In this document: positions 51,901-59,215 of the stretch, one piece after another
How positions within the stretch are numbered: the first letter of the stretch is position 1
Layout of the letters: the number at the start of each line of letters is the position of its first letter
From: Niveispirillum lacus
GTDB taxonomy: Bacteria; Pseudomonadota; Alphaproteobacteria; Azospirillales; Azospirillaceae
Length of the DNA: 64,000 bases
Reading direction: 5' to 3'
Assembly: GCF_002251795.1 (NCBI RefSeq)
Contig: NZ_NOXU01000020.1
Coordinates: 33,693-97,692, forward strand
Translations under genes and position numbers: made by a program
Notes under the pieces: generated by a model
Told to the model about the DNA's origin: nothing
Databases searched by the model: none
The model's input: only the letters and a program-made list of their open reading frames with translations

Positions 51901-52684
51901 GTATCAAGGCACCCCGCTTATAGCTTTCAAACTGGCGTTGATCGGCGTTGGCCCAAGACCAATTCAGCACTTTGCAGGCGAGATCGAAGAATCCCCCGTC
52001 ATCGTTGGGAGTCTGCAGTGCCCGTATCTTGGAGTGTAGTAGTTCCGGCGTCACTCTATCATAGAATTGCTTGAGGTCGGTCTGAACTATCAGTATCCGG
52101 TCCTCATTTATGAGCGTCGCCGCAACCGATTCCGGCCGGTACAGAAAGGACCGATAATCCTGAAAATAACCGCGATAGAGCTTGGATGAGCCCCAGCGAT
52201 GGATCAAGCCATCACCGGCCTCCGCGTGATCGCAGAAGAGCCGATTGCCGTAGGACATCACCGATCGACGGACGGTGAGGGATCCGAAGTTGCCACGAGG
52301 ATCTCCTTGCGCCGTTTCAGCCCGTTCGCTCAGGCAGAGCAGAAGCGCTATGGCGGCAACCTGATCGGCGAGTGAGACGTGGGCGAGCGGCCGCATTTTC
52401 GTCGGCCCAGATCGAGTGGATTTCCACAGCCCTTTGGCATCGAGCTGCCATCGCTGGCTCTTAGGAGCGGGAACGAGTTTCAGCTGGTCGGTCTCGTATT
52501 GTCCCGATCGGAGGCGCTCCGACAGTCGGAATATGAAATTCGGCAGGTCCGCTGCAGCTTGGTCGAGCTCCAGGGTGTCGGAGAACCAGTTATGATGGCG
52601 GATGTAAGCAGCAGCCTTCTTCCAAGCCTGAACGAGGACGTACTCCTGAGATATCTGATCGAGTGTCGGAAGAAGCCGCTGCAC
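48989..52684 (-). CDS. Reverse transcriptase-nitrilase fusion (DRT type 1-like)
   Basis: A 1231-residue protein from a GTG with AGGTGAGAAA upstream. Reverse transcriptase motifs are VQTDLKQFYDRV (about residue 205), SLPQGLAAAGFFSNIVLLDF, CRYVDDIRLTI (about 310) and LELAMEKTS. The C-terminal 280 residues are a nitrilase-type hydrolase with the Glu-Lys-Cys triad visible: LILPELS (about 1002), RRQGKKHL (about 1068) and TASICYDATDL (about 1113). This combination is the hallmark of defence-associated reverse transcriptases of the nitrilase-fused class (DRT type 1), which protect against phages. The gene follows the Upf1-like helicase by 154 bp, where a TATAAT (52748-52753, minus strand) may give it its own promoter. 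Confidence 0.9.
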   Translation of the reverse strand: MQRLLPTLDQISQEYVLVQAWKKAAAYIRHHNWFSDTLELDQAAADLPNFIFRLSERLRSGQYETDQLKLVPAPKSQRWQLDAKGLWKSTRSGPTKMRPLAHVSLADQVAAIALLLCLSERAETAQGDPRGNFGSLTVRRSVMSYGNRLFCDHAEAGDGLIHRWGSSKLYRGYFQDYRSFLYRPESVAATLINEDRILIVQTDLKQFYDRVTPELLHSKIRALQTPNDDGGFFDLACKVLNWSWANADQRQFESYKRGALIPEFTGVSLPQGLAAAGFFSNIVLLDFDQAVLNQLGREIPHGVWLQDACRYVDDIRLTITVVPEVSQAEAQKRVTAWLQETLTGTCPGLELAMEKTSTASVGGEQTPLVRQSRKMERIQTAISGGFDASGGEEVIQAIEALVRSQINLSDTEDASGPASLRAVPDVKDETIGRFAAGRFRKTFRSLRPLLDDRPFMAPPKFGEESLRRTRLSQLELDDEAHAFALILVKRWISDPSNVRLLRVALDLWPSPQMLAEVLKLIEPYLDGRIKTTSSRQIAYYCLAEIFRAGATETGFIEDRECLPASVDVVGYRSLLLLSAIRVANGEAAQVPWYLSQQALLYIAVHAPQSIDPPKSPKTNRPYWRLLSFLTGRPDPSSDREYAIFAVVTRRSFLAKNKAVELVARTLTPARFAEIAARDIEFARDLYHTVDGQFTVPAGIAEDLGIAAWSNSPDMHSLQSYVQDKGPLNSLRNEIGVLSFAEKFIEHVGRGDVPEVITPSTTQIAVSDVGNYVRVDQVVFMSAQTTQAYTSIYKAPSWAPASQRWRFQLGYLLRFILTARIDFSLPVRPSSWKEAAPVYRPTRGHWFQRQYGFYNGHEAFGDDWLPISQFTQDILFDLLIWPGCRTSNCKTDQLTLEETASRIRAALNDAYAAVGSATGTLMLKVNAPIPGTAQEGRPLRACVVQSIMPEKNDFSETDLAMDSPHVRLKHRRHLSTALAAVEKMLDLRETHKPASKRLDWLILPELSVHPDDVATHLVPFARAFKTTILAGMVYERVVPGQPLINSALWIIPRRVEGRGLQTVIRRQGKKHLSPMELPFNSSVELVIGFRPCQWLVGYEWSKNPASDALWLTASICYDATDLRLASDLRDRSDVFAIPALNLDVGTFDQMAQALHYHMYQLVLIANNGTYGGSNAHLPKGQTYERQVFHTHGQPQATISFFEIDNIKGMKERRLLGAEKQDGWKYPPAGCLR

Positions 52685-52838
52685 TTTCTCACCTGCTTAA
52701 TGCGCCGCGCGTCTTGGCACGAGGCTCCACTGGTCGCGTTTCCTAGGATTATACACCGAGGTCGTCATGATGGGTGACGGAGTGCAGTATAAATCATTGT
52801 TAGCCGCCATAAGGACGGGCGGAGCTCGGAAAGGCTGG

Positions 52839-55800
52839 TTACCCACAAACCACTTGGCGAACGATGTCCTCCTGGATGCTGCCTTCCGCAGGCACTCTTA
52901 AATGGAGCAGAGAGCACGCGCCCTTTCCGTGTATCAGCAACCTTGAAATCGGGTTTGCCTCGCGCACGGTCAAGGCTCGCACATGGCCGATCACAATTGC
53001 GCATTCGCGCGCACGAGACAGCGCAACATTCATGCGATTCTCATCGAGCAGGAAATTTGTGTTTCCACCGCTGCGCGTCATTAACAGCAAGACGATGTCC
53101 GCTTCGCCGCCCTGTACGGCATCCACGGTCGTGGTCTGTACGCGGTGTTCCAGACACCGTCTACGAATCTCATGCTCGACAGCGACGCGTTGCGCTTGAT
53201 AAGGGCAGATCACCAGACAAGCCCCATCAGTCGCAAGCGCTGCAACCAGTTCTACGGCCACCCGTCGCTCGAATTCGTTTTCGAGACTCTTACCCTGAAC
53301 GAAACGATGTCGATACTCCGGCACATCGCTACAGTCCACTATCGTGAGACGCTGCCGGGTCAGTGCCCAGTCCGTGTCCTGCCGCGACGACTTCAGTCGG
53401 CCCTCGTAGAAGAGCTCGCTCACGGCTGCCCCGATTTTCGGGTGCATGCGGTGCTGGACGGCTAGCATAGCCTTGTGGCTGTCCGGTAAGGACTGGAACA
53501 GGTGGTGGAAATAGCTGTCACGCAGCAGCGCCTCCACCTCCTGAGGGTCGAGCCGGTTGGTGCCGTCGTCGCCTAGCATTTCCTCCGTCACGGTCGGCGG
53601 CAACTGCTTATGGTCACCGACAAGCACGAGGCGGTGGGCGCGCATCGCTGGCAGCAAGATTTCCGGCGCGAAAGCCTTACCGGCCTCATCAAACACTACC
53701 AAGTCGAACTCCTTGTCCAGCAACGCGAAATCGGCACGCGACATACCCATCGAGGTCACGGCATGCACCTCGCGGCCTGCCAGGATCCAGCGGCTGAGCG
53801 CTTCGCGCACGCCCCTGGCCAGGGTGCCGTCATCGCCCTCTATCAGCGCGCGCCATCCCGGATGCACGCCGCTCGCTGGCGCCAGCGCCGACGCGCGCCA
53901 ACTCTCGATCAGGCGATCTTGCGAACAGTTCACCAAGCTGGTGCCTTCGATCCGAGAGGCCTGCGCCACATAGCGTACGATGCGCTCCGCCAGCCCCGGG
54001 GCCTCTTTCAACAACCGCTGCATCACCTCGTTGACCGCGACGTGCGTCGGCGCCACCACAAGCACGCGAGCGGGCAGCGGCTTGCCCGACGACTCCCAGT
54101 CCGTGAGGAATCGCCGCAAGAGAGCAACGACTAGCGTCGTCTTGCCCGTCCCCGGCGGGCCCCACACCGCGAATACGCCTTCATCGGCAAGGGCGGTATC
54201 GATGATGGTGCTGGGGGTGTTCGCGTGACTGCGCGTTGTATTCGCAGGACCTTCCTCCAGGTGGAACAGGTCGGCGCGCACCGTTGGCGACACGAAGCGT
54301 TTCTCCAACGCTGAGCCGGCGGAACGCGCCATGATCTCCTGCGTATAGCTTGCGCCGACCACGGCCAGATAACGCAAGGCGTGGGCGTCGGCGTTGGCAT
54401 CATGAAACGAGATTTCGACCAAGCCTAAGGCGTCGTCAAACACCTTGAGCGCCCGCAGCGGCATCTTCTGGCCGACGGCGTCCACGCCTTCCACCCGCAG
54501 AGGCTCCGCGTCCGCTTCGAGCAGCCAAGCGGGAAGCGGGCGCTGCAGCACAATGCATCGTGCTGCCTTCCCCGCCCGCCTTCTGCCGGTGGCGAACACT
54601 TCCACGCGCGCATCGCGTTCCGCCATATCTCTCAGATCTTCAAATAGCACCTGCATCTTGCGCAGGTGTAATGCGGTATGGCGGTCCATAAGGTTGATGC
54701 GTTGGTTGGCAAGTTCCTCAGCCAGCATGTCCATGAACTCCTGGAACAAGCCTGGAGTAAGTTCCTGTTCGGCACCGCTGCCAGGGACGAAGACGCCCAC
54801 TTCCGCATGGATGCGCACGGAGGTCGGTGGCCGCGGACCGGCATCGTCCACTGCCAGCAACTGGAAACAGTCAGCGCCTTCTTTGCAGCGCATGCGCAAA
54901 GCTACCTCTCCAACCTGGAAGACGAAGACACCCTGGTCCTGCATGGACACGCGCCAAGGGCGCGATAGGGCGCCAGATTTCTCGATACGGTCCCACGCTT
55001 CCTGCAGTTCGAGTAACTGTTCGGTCCTGCAGGCCAGCGGAATGGGGCTCCACTCCTTGGCCTCTCGGCGGACGGTGGGCGAGAAGCCCACGTCGAGCAG
55101 CTCCGTACCCGGGCGGGCACAAACCGCGCGGTCGATTTCCGCCCAGACCCACGGGCGACTAAAGACACTTAGAGGTGCACCAGGAGATGTATTGCCTCGG
55201 GGATCACTCCGCTCCAGCGGCAGTCGGAATTCGATGCGCGTCGGTGGGCCGCCCTCGACGCCTGTGTCCAGGCTCGGCGTGATGCTGACCCGCAATCCGT
55301 CTCGCATACGACCTTCGACAGTCACCTCGAAAGCCGTCGTTCCGTTGCGCGCCAGCCGCAACAGTTCCCCTCGCAGCGGGCACACGCTCGCAGTTCGGCT
55401 ATGGTGGTCCACATCGTGAACTGCAACCAATTCGCCACAGTGGTTGCCCCGCAGCACATAGCCGCGATGCACCTTCGTGCCGGCTTCCAGCTGTAGCAAC
55501 GCGCCGCGGGCAGGGTAGTCTGTCGGCATCTGCAGCCGTTCCAGGGAAAAAAGGTCCTCCACCCCTGTTGGCAAGCTATAGCGAAACCATTCCAGGTGCG
55601 CACGCTCGGCCTCGACAATGCCTACTGCGTGCTCGAGTTCCATAATGGTGCGTCGCAATGCGTTCTCGCCCACCGGGCGCAAGTGGTGGGCCGCCAGCGC
55701 AGATGCCTGTTTGAGCGCAGCGCGCAACTCCGGTTCGATCTGCTCTCGCATCTCGATTTCCGCAGCGATAAGGAGTCGGACTTGCGCCATCCAGGGGCCG

Positions 55801-55958
55801 AGCAGCGTGCGGCGCCGCTGCGCGTCGGCCGCAAGGATATCTTCCCGCTCGCGTTCCAGCTTCAGCAGTTCGCGCCGCTGCTCTTCCGTCTTGTCGCCGA
55901 GCCACCACTGGACGGCCATGGCGCCCATGCTGATCCCAGCCAGAGCCAGGTGGATCAT
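52839..55958 (-). CDS. Membrane-anchored Upf1-like superfamily 1 helicase
   Basis: A 1039-residue protein. Residues 2-20 form a short hydrophobic anchor (IHLALAGISMGAMAVQWWLG) followed by coiled coil (KTEEQRRELLKLEREREDIL). About 450 residues of unknown fold come next. The helicase core has VWGPPGTGKTTLVVALLRRF (about 600), LVVFDEAGKAFAPEIL (about 756), LVGDHKQLPPTV, LAVQHRMHPKIGAAV, TVDAVQGGEADIVLL and NRMNVALSRAREC. This is the COG1112/Upf1-like group, which acts on RNA or DNA. The ATG overlaps the stop of the 145-residue gene. Its context next to a DRT gene and an S1-domain gene suggests nucleic-acid surveillance at the membrane. Confidence 0.85.
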   Translation of the reverse strand: MIHLALAGISMGAMAVQWWLGDKTEEQRRELLKLEREREDILAADAQRRRTLLGPWMAQVRLLIAAEIEMREQIEPELRAALKQASALAAHHLRPVGENALRRTIMELEHAVGIVEAERAHLEWFRYSLPTGVEDLFSLERLQMPTDYPARGALLQLEAGTKVHRGYVLRGNHCGELVAVHDVDHHSRTASVCPLRGELLRLARNGTTAFEVTVEGRMRDGLRVSITPSLDTGVEGGPPTRIEFRLPLERSDPRGNTSPGAPLSVFSRPWVWAEIDRAVCARPGTELLDVGFSPTVRREAKEWSPIPLACRTEQLLELQEAWDRIEKSGALSRPWRVSMQDQGVFVFQVGEVALRMRCKEGADCFQLLAVDDAGPRPPTSVRIHAEVGVFVPGSGAEQELTPGLFQEFMDMLAEELANQRINLMDRHTALHLRKMQVLFEDLRDMAERDARVEVFATGRRRAGKAARCIVLQRPLPAWLLEADAEPLRVEGVDAVGQKMPLRALKVFDDALGLVEISFHDANADAHALRYLAVVGASYTQEIMARSAGSALEKRFVSPTVRADLFHLEEGPANTTRSHANTPSTIIDTALADEGVFAVWGPPGTGKTTLVVALLRRFLTDWESSGKPLPARVLVVAPTHVAVNEVMQRLLKEAPGLAERIVRYVAQASRIEGTSLVNCSQDRLIESWRASALAPASGVHPGWRALIEGDDGTLARGVREALSRWILAGREVHAVTSMGMSRADFALLDKEFDLVVFDEAGKAFAPEILLPAMRAHRLVLVGDHKQLPPTVTEEMLGDDGTNRLDPQEVEALLRDSYFHHLFQSLPDSHKAMLAVQHRMHPKIGAAVSELFYEGRLKSSRQDTDWALTRQRLTIVDCSDVPEYRHRFVQGKSLENEFERRVAVELVAALATDGACLVICPYQAQRVAVEHEIRRRCLEHRVQTTTVDAVQGGEADIVLLLMTRSGGNTNFLLDENRMNVALSRARECAIVIGHVRALTVREANPISRLLIHGKGACSLLHLRVPAEGSIQEDIVRQVVCG

Positions 55959-56392
55959 TTCAGCCGGATCGTCGCGAGCGTTCTCAGGGATTCGTTGGCA
56001 TCGGCTATGATGCGTCGGCGCCCTTCGAAGTCTGAAGATTGGCCGGCCTCGTCGATTAGCATTTCCAATATTTTGAACACGTATTCCTGGATCTCCTCGA
56101 GTTTGTCCAGTGCGTGGTGTCCGAGGTCGACTTGTAGCCGGGTAGTCTCGAGGGCCAGCCTTGCCTTCTCGATATCTGCATGCGCCTTAGCGATGATAGC
56201 TTCGCTATCCTTCTTCGCACGTAAATAGTCGAATCCTTTGCCGATTGTATTGAATGCATCACCCAATACCTTCACGCGGGCCACCGCCAGGCTGTTCTCC
56301 AATTTGGCCAAATCCAGTTCCTTCGGCCCGGTGTCACTCGCCGCCGCAGGCATGGGCTTGGTCGCCTTAGGTAGATTAAGTTTGCTAGCCAT
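55955..56392 (-). CDS. 145-residue helical protein of the S1-helicase operon
   Basis: The ATG at 56392 follows GGAGGAATACCCC, a strong ribosome site. After a Lys/Pro-rich start the protein is almost entirely helical (LAVARVKVLGDAFNTIGKGF; AIIAKAHADIEKARLALETT; HHALDKLEEIQEYVFKILEM), so it is likely a helical bundle or coiled-coil partner. It overlaps the next gene by 4 bp and the previous by 8 bp. No family is recognised. A structural or regulatory role with the helicase is the simplest inference. Confidence 0.65.
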   Translation of the reverse strand: MASKLNLPKATKPMPAAASDTGPKELDLAKLENSLAVARVKVLGDAFNTIGKGFDYLRAKKDSEAIIAKAHADIEKARLALETTRLQVDLGHHALDKLEEIQEYVFKILEMLIDEAGQSSDFEGRRRIIADANESLRTLATIRLK

Positions 56393-56879
56393 GGGGTATT
56401 CCTCCTAGTTCCTTCCATCCGGCCAGTGCGGTGCCGAGTTGCTCCCAGGCATCGTCTAGCATCTCCTGGACATTCTCCAGTCCCTCGCGGTTAGGAATGT
56501 CCTCTTCCAACAGGAGGCCCAGCCACACCGTTGCGTCCTGCATCAGCCTAGCTGCAAGGTCGACCAGTCGTCGCGCCGGATCGAGGCGGCCCCGGTGCAG
56601 CTCGGATTCACGTTGTATTAGCGCCGCCATTTTCTTCAGAATTTCGCGTTCCTGAACTAACCGTTGCTCCAACAGCGCGATCTCCTCGCGCACCGCGGCG
56701 GTCCTCACCCTCGTGGCGCTGTAATCCAGCCCGGCCTGAATCGCGCCGAGAACGTCCGACACTGCCGCCAGCAGTCCCAGGGGGCCTACCCGGGCGGGCG
56801 TTCTCACCGCCGTCCCGACCCCAGCCCTGGCCATGATCTCGACCGTTTTCGACAGGAATCGAAGTGCCTCGCGTGCCAT
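56385..56879 (-). CDS. 164-residue helical protein, overlapping the S1 gene out of frame
   Basis: The ATG at 56879 has AAGG 9 nt upstream. The protein begins MAREALRFLSKTVEIMARAG and continues as long amphipathic helices (VREEIALLEQRLVQEREILK; LVDLAARLMQDATVWLGLLL). Residues 20-50 are hydrophobic enough to associate with membrane (VGPLGLLAAVSDVLGAIQAG). It resembles the 145-residue neighbour in being a helical bundle. Its first 91 codons lie in another frame of the tail of the tandem-S1 open frame. The reading here is the more protein-like one, so the tail of the other frame is probably spurious. Confidence 0.6.
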   Translation of the reverse strand: MAREALRFLSKTVEIMARAGVGTAVRTPARVGPLGLLAAVSDVLGAIQAGLDYSATRVRTAAVREEIALLEQRLVQEREILKKMAALIQRESELHRGRLDPARRLVDLAARLMQDATVWLGLLLEEDIPNREGLENVQEMLDDAWEQLGTALAGWKELGGIPHG

Positions 56880-58407
56880 GAAGAATCGCCTTGTTCCAGC
56901 CCAGGGGTTGCACTTCGATCAGCCTTCCGATGAATGCCAGTCTCCGCGCGAAGTCGAGAGGCAACACCGGCAGGATGTCGCCCGTTATGCATTGCATCCT
57001 AGTGTTTCTTTCCGGATCACTGTGCCAGAGAGTGCCGGAAGCCGGCTCGAGGTAAATTTCCTCGTCCTGTCGTTCCGGCACGGCATCCTTAGGTGTTTCC
57101 AACGTGACCTTCAGGCGCACGAGCAACACCACCCGCGCATATTCCCGGCAATGCGGCACGCGCTCCGGCGGCTCTCTTTCCGCGGTTGTAAAATGTCGGT
57201 ACAAACCCTCGGTAAGGAAGGCCTTCGGTACCGACAAGGTCACGGGAATCGCATGATGCCCAACCTGCAGCGACACCCGCAACCACTGGTCGGACAGCGC
57301 TTCTCGCGTCGTTTCAGGACATGCGTCGGGCAGCGCCGTGTACAGGCCGCTCAAAGCGCTAGAGGTATCCGCGCGCAACCGCAGCTCCTGCACCTTGTCC
57401 TGTAAAGCCTCCACCGAACCGGGTACTCGCTCTGCCGGCTCCGTTGCAGCCGGCAAAAAACGGGCGTTTGTCGGCATGGCGCTCGCAAACAGAAAGCGAA
57501 CAGGATGGCGCTTCGCGTCCGCCGCCTTGGCGAGAGCAGTCAACAGCGATTTGCCGCGTGCCGTCGGTATCCAGGATTTGGGTTTCACTAGTCCATGTTC
57601 GGCTAGCAGGTGCGCGATGGCGTGAACCGAGTCCGATGGCAGTCCCGTCTCGGCGACCAAGGCCGCGCAGTCCGCGCCGTCCGCCAGCCTCTCCAGGCAC
57701 CACTGGCAGATTACGTCCACTTTGCGCGGCAGGCGCACATCCACGTGCATGCGGCAGGCGACCGCACCCACGTCCCAAGGCACGGTTTGCAGCGGCTGCG
57801 CCGGTACCAGGCAGAGGCTCGCTGCAAAGCTGCTGTGCAACTTCGATGGCGGCAAGGAATCCTCTAGTTCCGGAACGTCGATCCAATCGACCCGAACCTT
57901 GATGACCTGGCCCGCGATTAGGGCGTATTTACGCTCCGGGCCGCCAGTGAAACGCGCGTGCGGAACGAAGCCTTTCGCCTTGCCATATGATACGTCGGTC
58001 TTATCCTCAGCCGGCCGCGTCACTCGAACCTCTACCTCGTCGCCAACGGACAGAGTGGACAGATCGACCCGTCGGATCATCTCCTCGACCAACGTCTCGC
58101 TGCAGGTGTACTCGCCCGGCTTCGAACGGGAAGGGCCAAGCACAACAACCTGTAGTCGGTCACCGCGCTGATAGTATGAGGAGACATCGGCTTTCTCACG
58201 CGGTATGTGATAACCACCAACATGGCCAATGCGTCCGTGCGATATCTGGACCTTGTAGAACTTTGGCCCCACGTAACTGATGGAGCCGGTGACAAGATCA
58301 CCGACCTCAAGATCGTTGCCTCGGTCTGTTATGGGCATTTCCGCGGTCGGGACCACGGACGGAGGGCCATTCAGGAAAAAGAGCCGGAAGATATCGAGAA
58401 TTCCCAT
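56608..58407 (-). CDS. Tandem-S1-domain protein, first gene of the helicase operon
   Basis: The open frame is 599 codons. It starts with a short hydrophobic segment (MGILDIFRLFFLNGPPSVVP). S1-like RNA-binding domains follow at about residues 33-75 (DLVTGSISYVGPKFYKVQIS) and 98-160 (VGDEVEVRVTRPAEDKTDVS). A winged-helix-like part (ADGADCAALVAETGLPSDSV) and a beta-rich C-terminal domain (RVSLQVGHHAIPVTLSVPKA) come after. Convincing protein sequence ends near codon 510 (RLIEVQPLGWNKAIL); the last 91 codons are Gly/Arg-rich and overlap the 164-residue gene. Either the natural stop was lost by an indel or a frameshift joins the two. The protein would bind RNA and supply substrate to the helicase; this is inference. 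Confidence 0.65.
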   Translation of the reverse strand: MGILDIFRLFFLNGPPSVVPTAEMPITDRGNDLEVGDLVTGSISYVGPKFYKVQISHGRIGHVGGYHIPREKADVSSYYQRGDRLQVVVLGPSRSKPGEYTCSETLVEEMIRRVDLSTLSVGDEVEVRVTRPAEDKTDVSYGKAKGFVPHARFTGGPERKYALIAGQVIKVRVDWIDVPELEDSLPPSKLHSSFAASLCLVPAQPLQTVPWDVGAVACRMHVDVRLPRKVDVICQWCLERLADGADCAALVAETGLPSDSVHAIAHLLAEHGLVKPKSWIPTARGKSLLTALAKAADAKRHPVRFLFASAMPTNARFLPAATEPAERVPGSVEALQDKVQELRLRADTSSALSGLYTALPDACPETTREALSDQWLRVSLQVGHHAIPVTLSVPKAFLTEGLYRHFTTAEREPPERVPHCREYARVVLLVRLKVTLETPKDAVPERQDEEIYLEPASGTLWHSDPERNTRMQCITGDILPVLPLDFARRLAFIGRLIEVQPLGWNKAILHGTRGTSIPVENGRDHGQGWGRDGGENARPGRPPGTAGGSVGRSRRDSGRAGLQRHEGEDRRGARGDRAVGATVSSGTRNSEENGGANTT

Positions 58408-59215
58408 ACAACCCTGACCTTTACAGTAAGCTCATAGGACCGCGCAGAACACGTCCGCAGCAAGATCTGGCTCAATTAGAGTAGGCATGTAAATTAATGA
58501 GCGCAATCTATTTTGTGAAAGTCAAGTAATTTTGGAAAACACTCTTATATCAATATCATGACATGATTACTTTTCGCATCTGACCGGCCGCTACATGGTT
58601 CACAAAGTACGCAGCCTCGTCGAACCAAAGGTCAAGCGTGTCTCAGGCGGGCGCGGTGTGGCTGAAGGTCGCGAAGCCTTGGCATAGTGGGCGCGTGTGG
58701 GCCAGCCTCGACTGTCTTCTTTCATATTCCTGCAGGCCCATGGCGCGCAGCGCCGGCGCCGAAAGCGCCGGAAACACCCGGGCGCGTCTGCGCCCGGGCA
58801 GCGAGAGGTGGCAACGGAAAAATCGGGCGCCCCCTGGAACATCCTGGACCGAGAGCACTTCACGCCTTCGTGAGAGCTGCCCGGTTGCCTCCCGAAACCT
58901 CTCCCGGCTGCTGGCCACCAAGGCAAGAATTTGCGCATCACCCCATAGCATTTGGTGTTTCAGGTACATGAAACGCCGTGCCATAGTTTCAGGGCTGCCT
59001 GAGGCCTGAGAAACCGACGGCAGTGCGCATCGAGCGCTCACACAGGGTCTCCCGCTATGTCGGGCGGCCCACGGAATACAACACCCTCACACGGCGTCGG
59101 GTCGCTCCCGGCGCTGGGGAATACGTGGGGCGCGTCTCCCTGTGTGCGCGTTTCTCAGCCGCCCGGCGCCAGCCGGCTGCGGATGGATGCGCTTGTCATG
59201 CCATAGGGAGACAAG
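58408..59215. other. Intergenic region at the right edge of the defence block
   Basis: The first 200 bp are AT-rich and should hold the promoter of the S1-helicase operon. ATCATGACATGAT, an odd palindrome, lies near 58554-58566. From 58600 the sequence becomes G+C-rich with GC hairpins (GGCGC repeats near 58755-58800). A minus-strand frame starting at 58984 (MARRFMYLKHQMLWGDAQIL, ending 58643) is possible but has no ribosome site. An imperfect inverted repeat (CGCTCACACAGGG near 59035, CCCTGTGTGCGCG near 59138) lies before the protease gene. Confidence 0.5.

Noticed and set aside
32734-58600. Attachment-site direct repeats flanking the defence block
   Set aside because: I compared the sequences near both edges and saw no convincing repeat, tRNA end or integrase gene.
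58643-58984. Possible 113-residue minus-strand gene in the right intergenic region
   Set aside because: The first half looks protein-like, but there is no ribosome site and the second half is GC-hairpin sequence. Kept as a note in the intergenic entry only.
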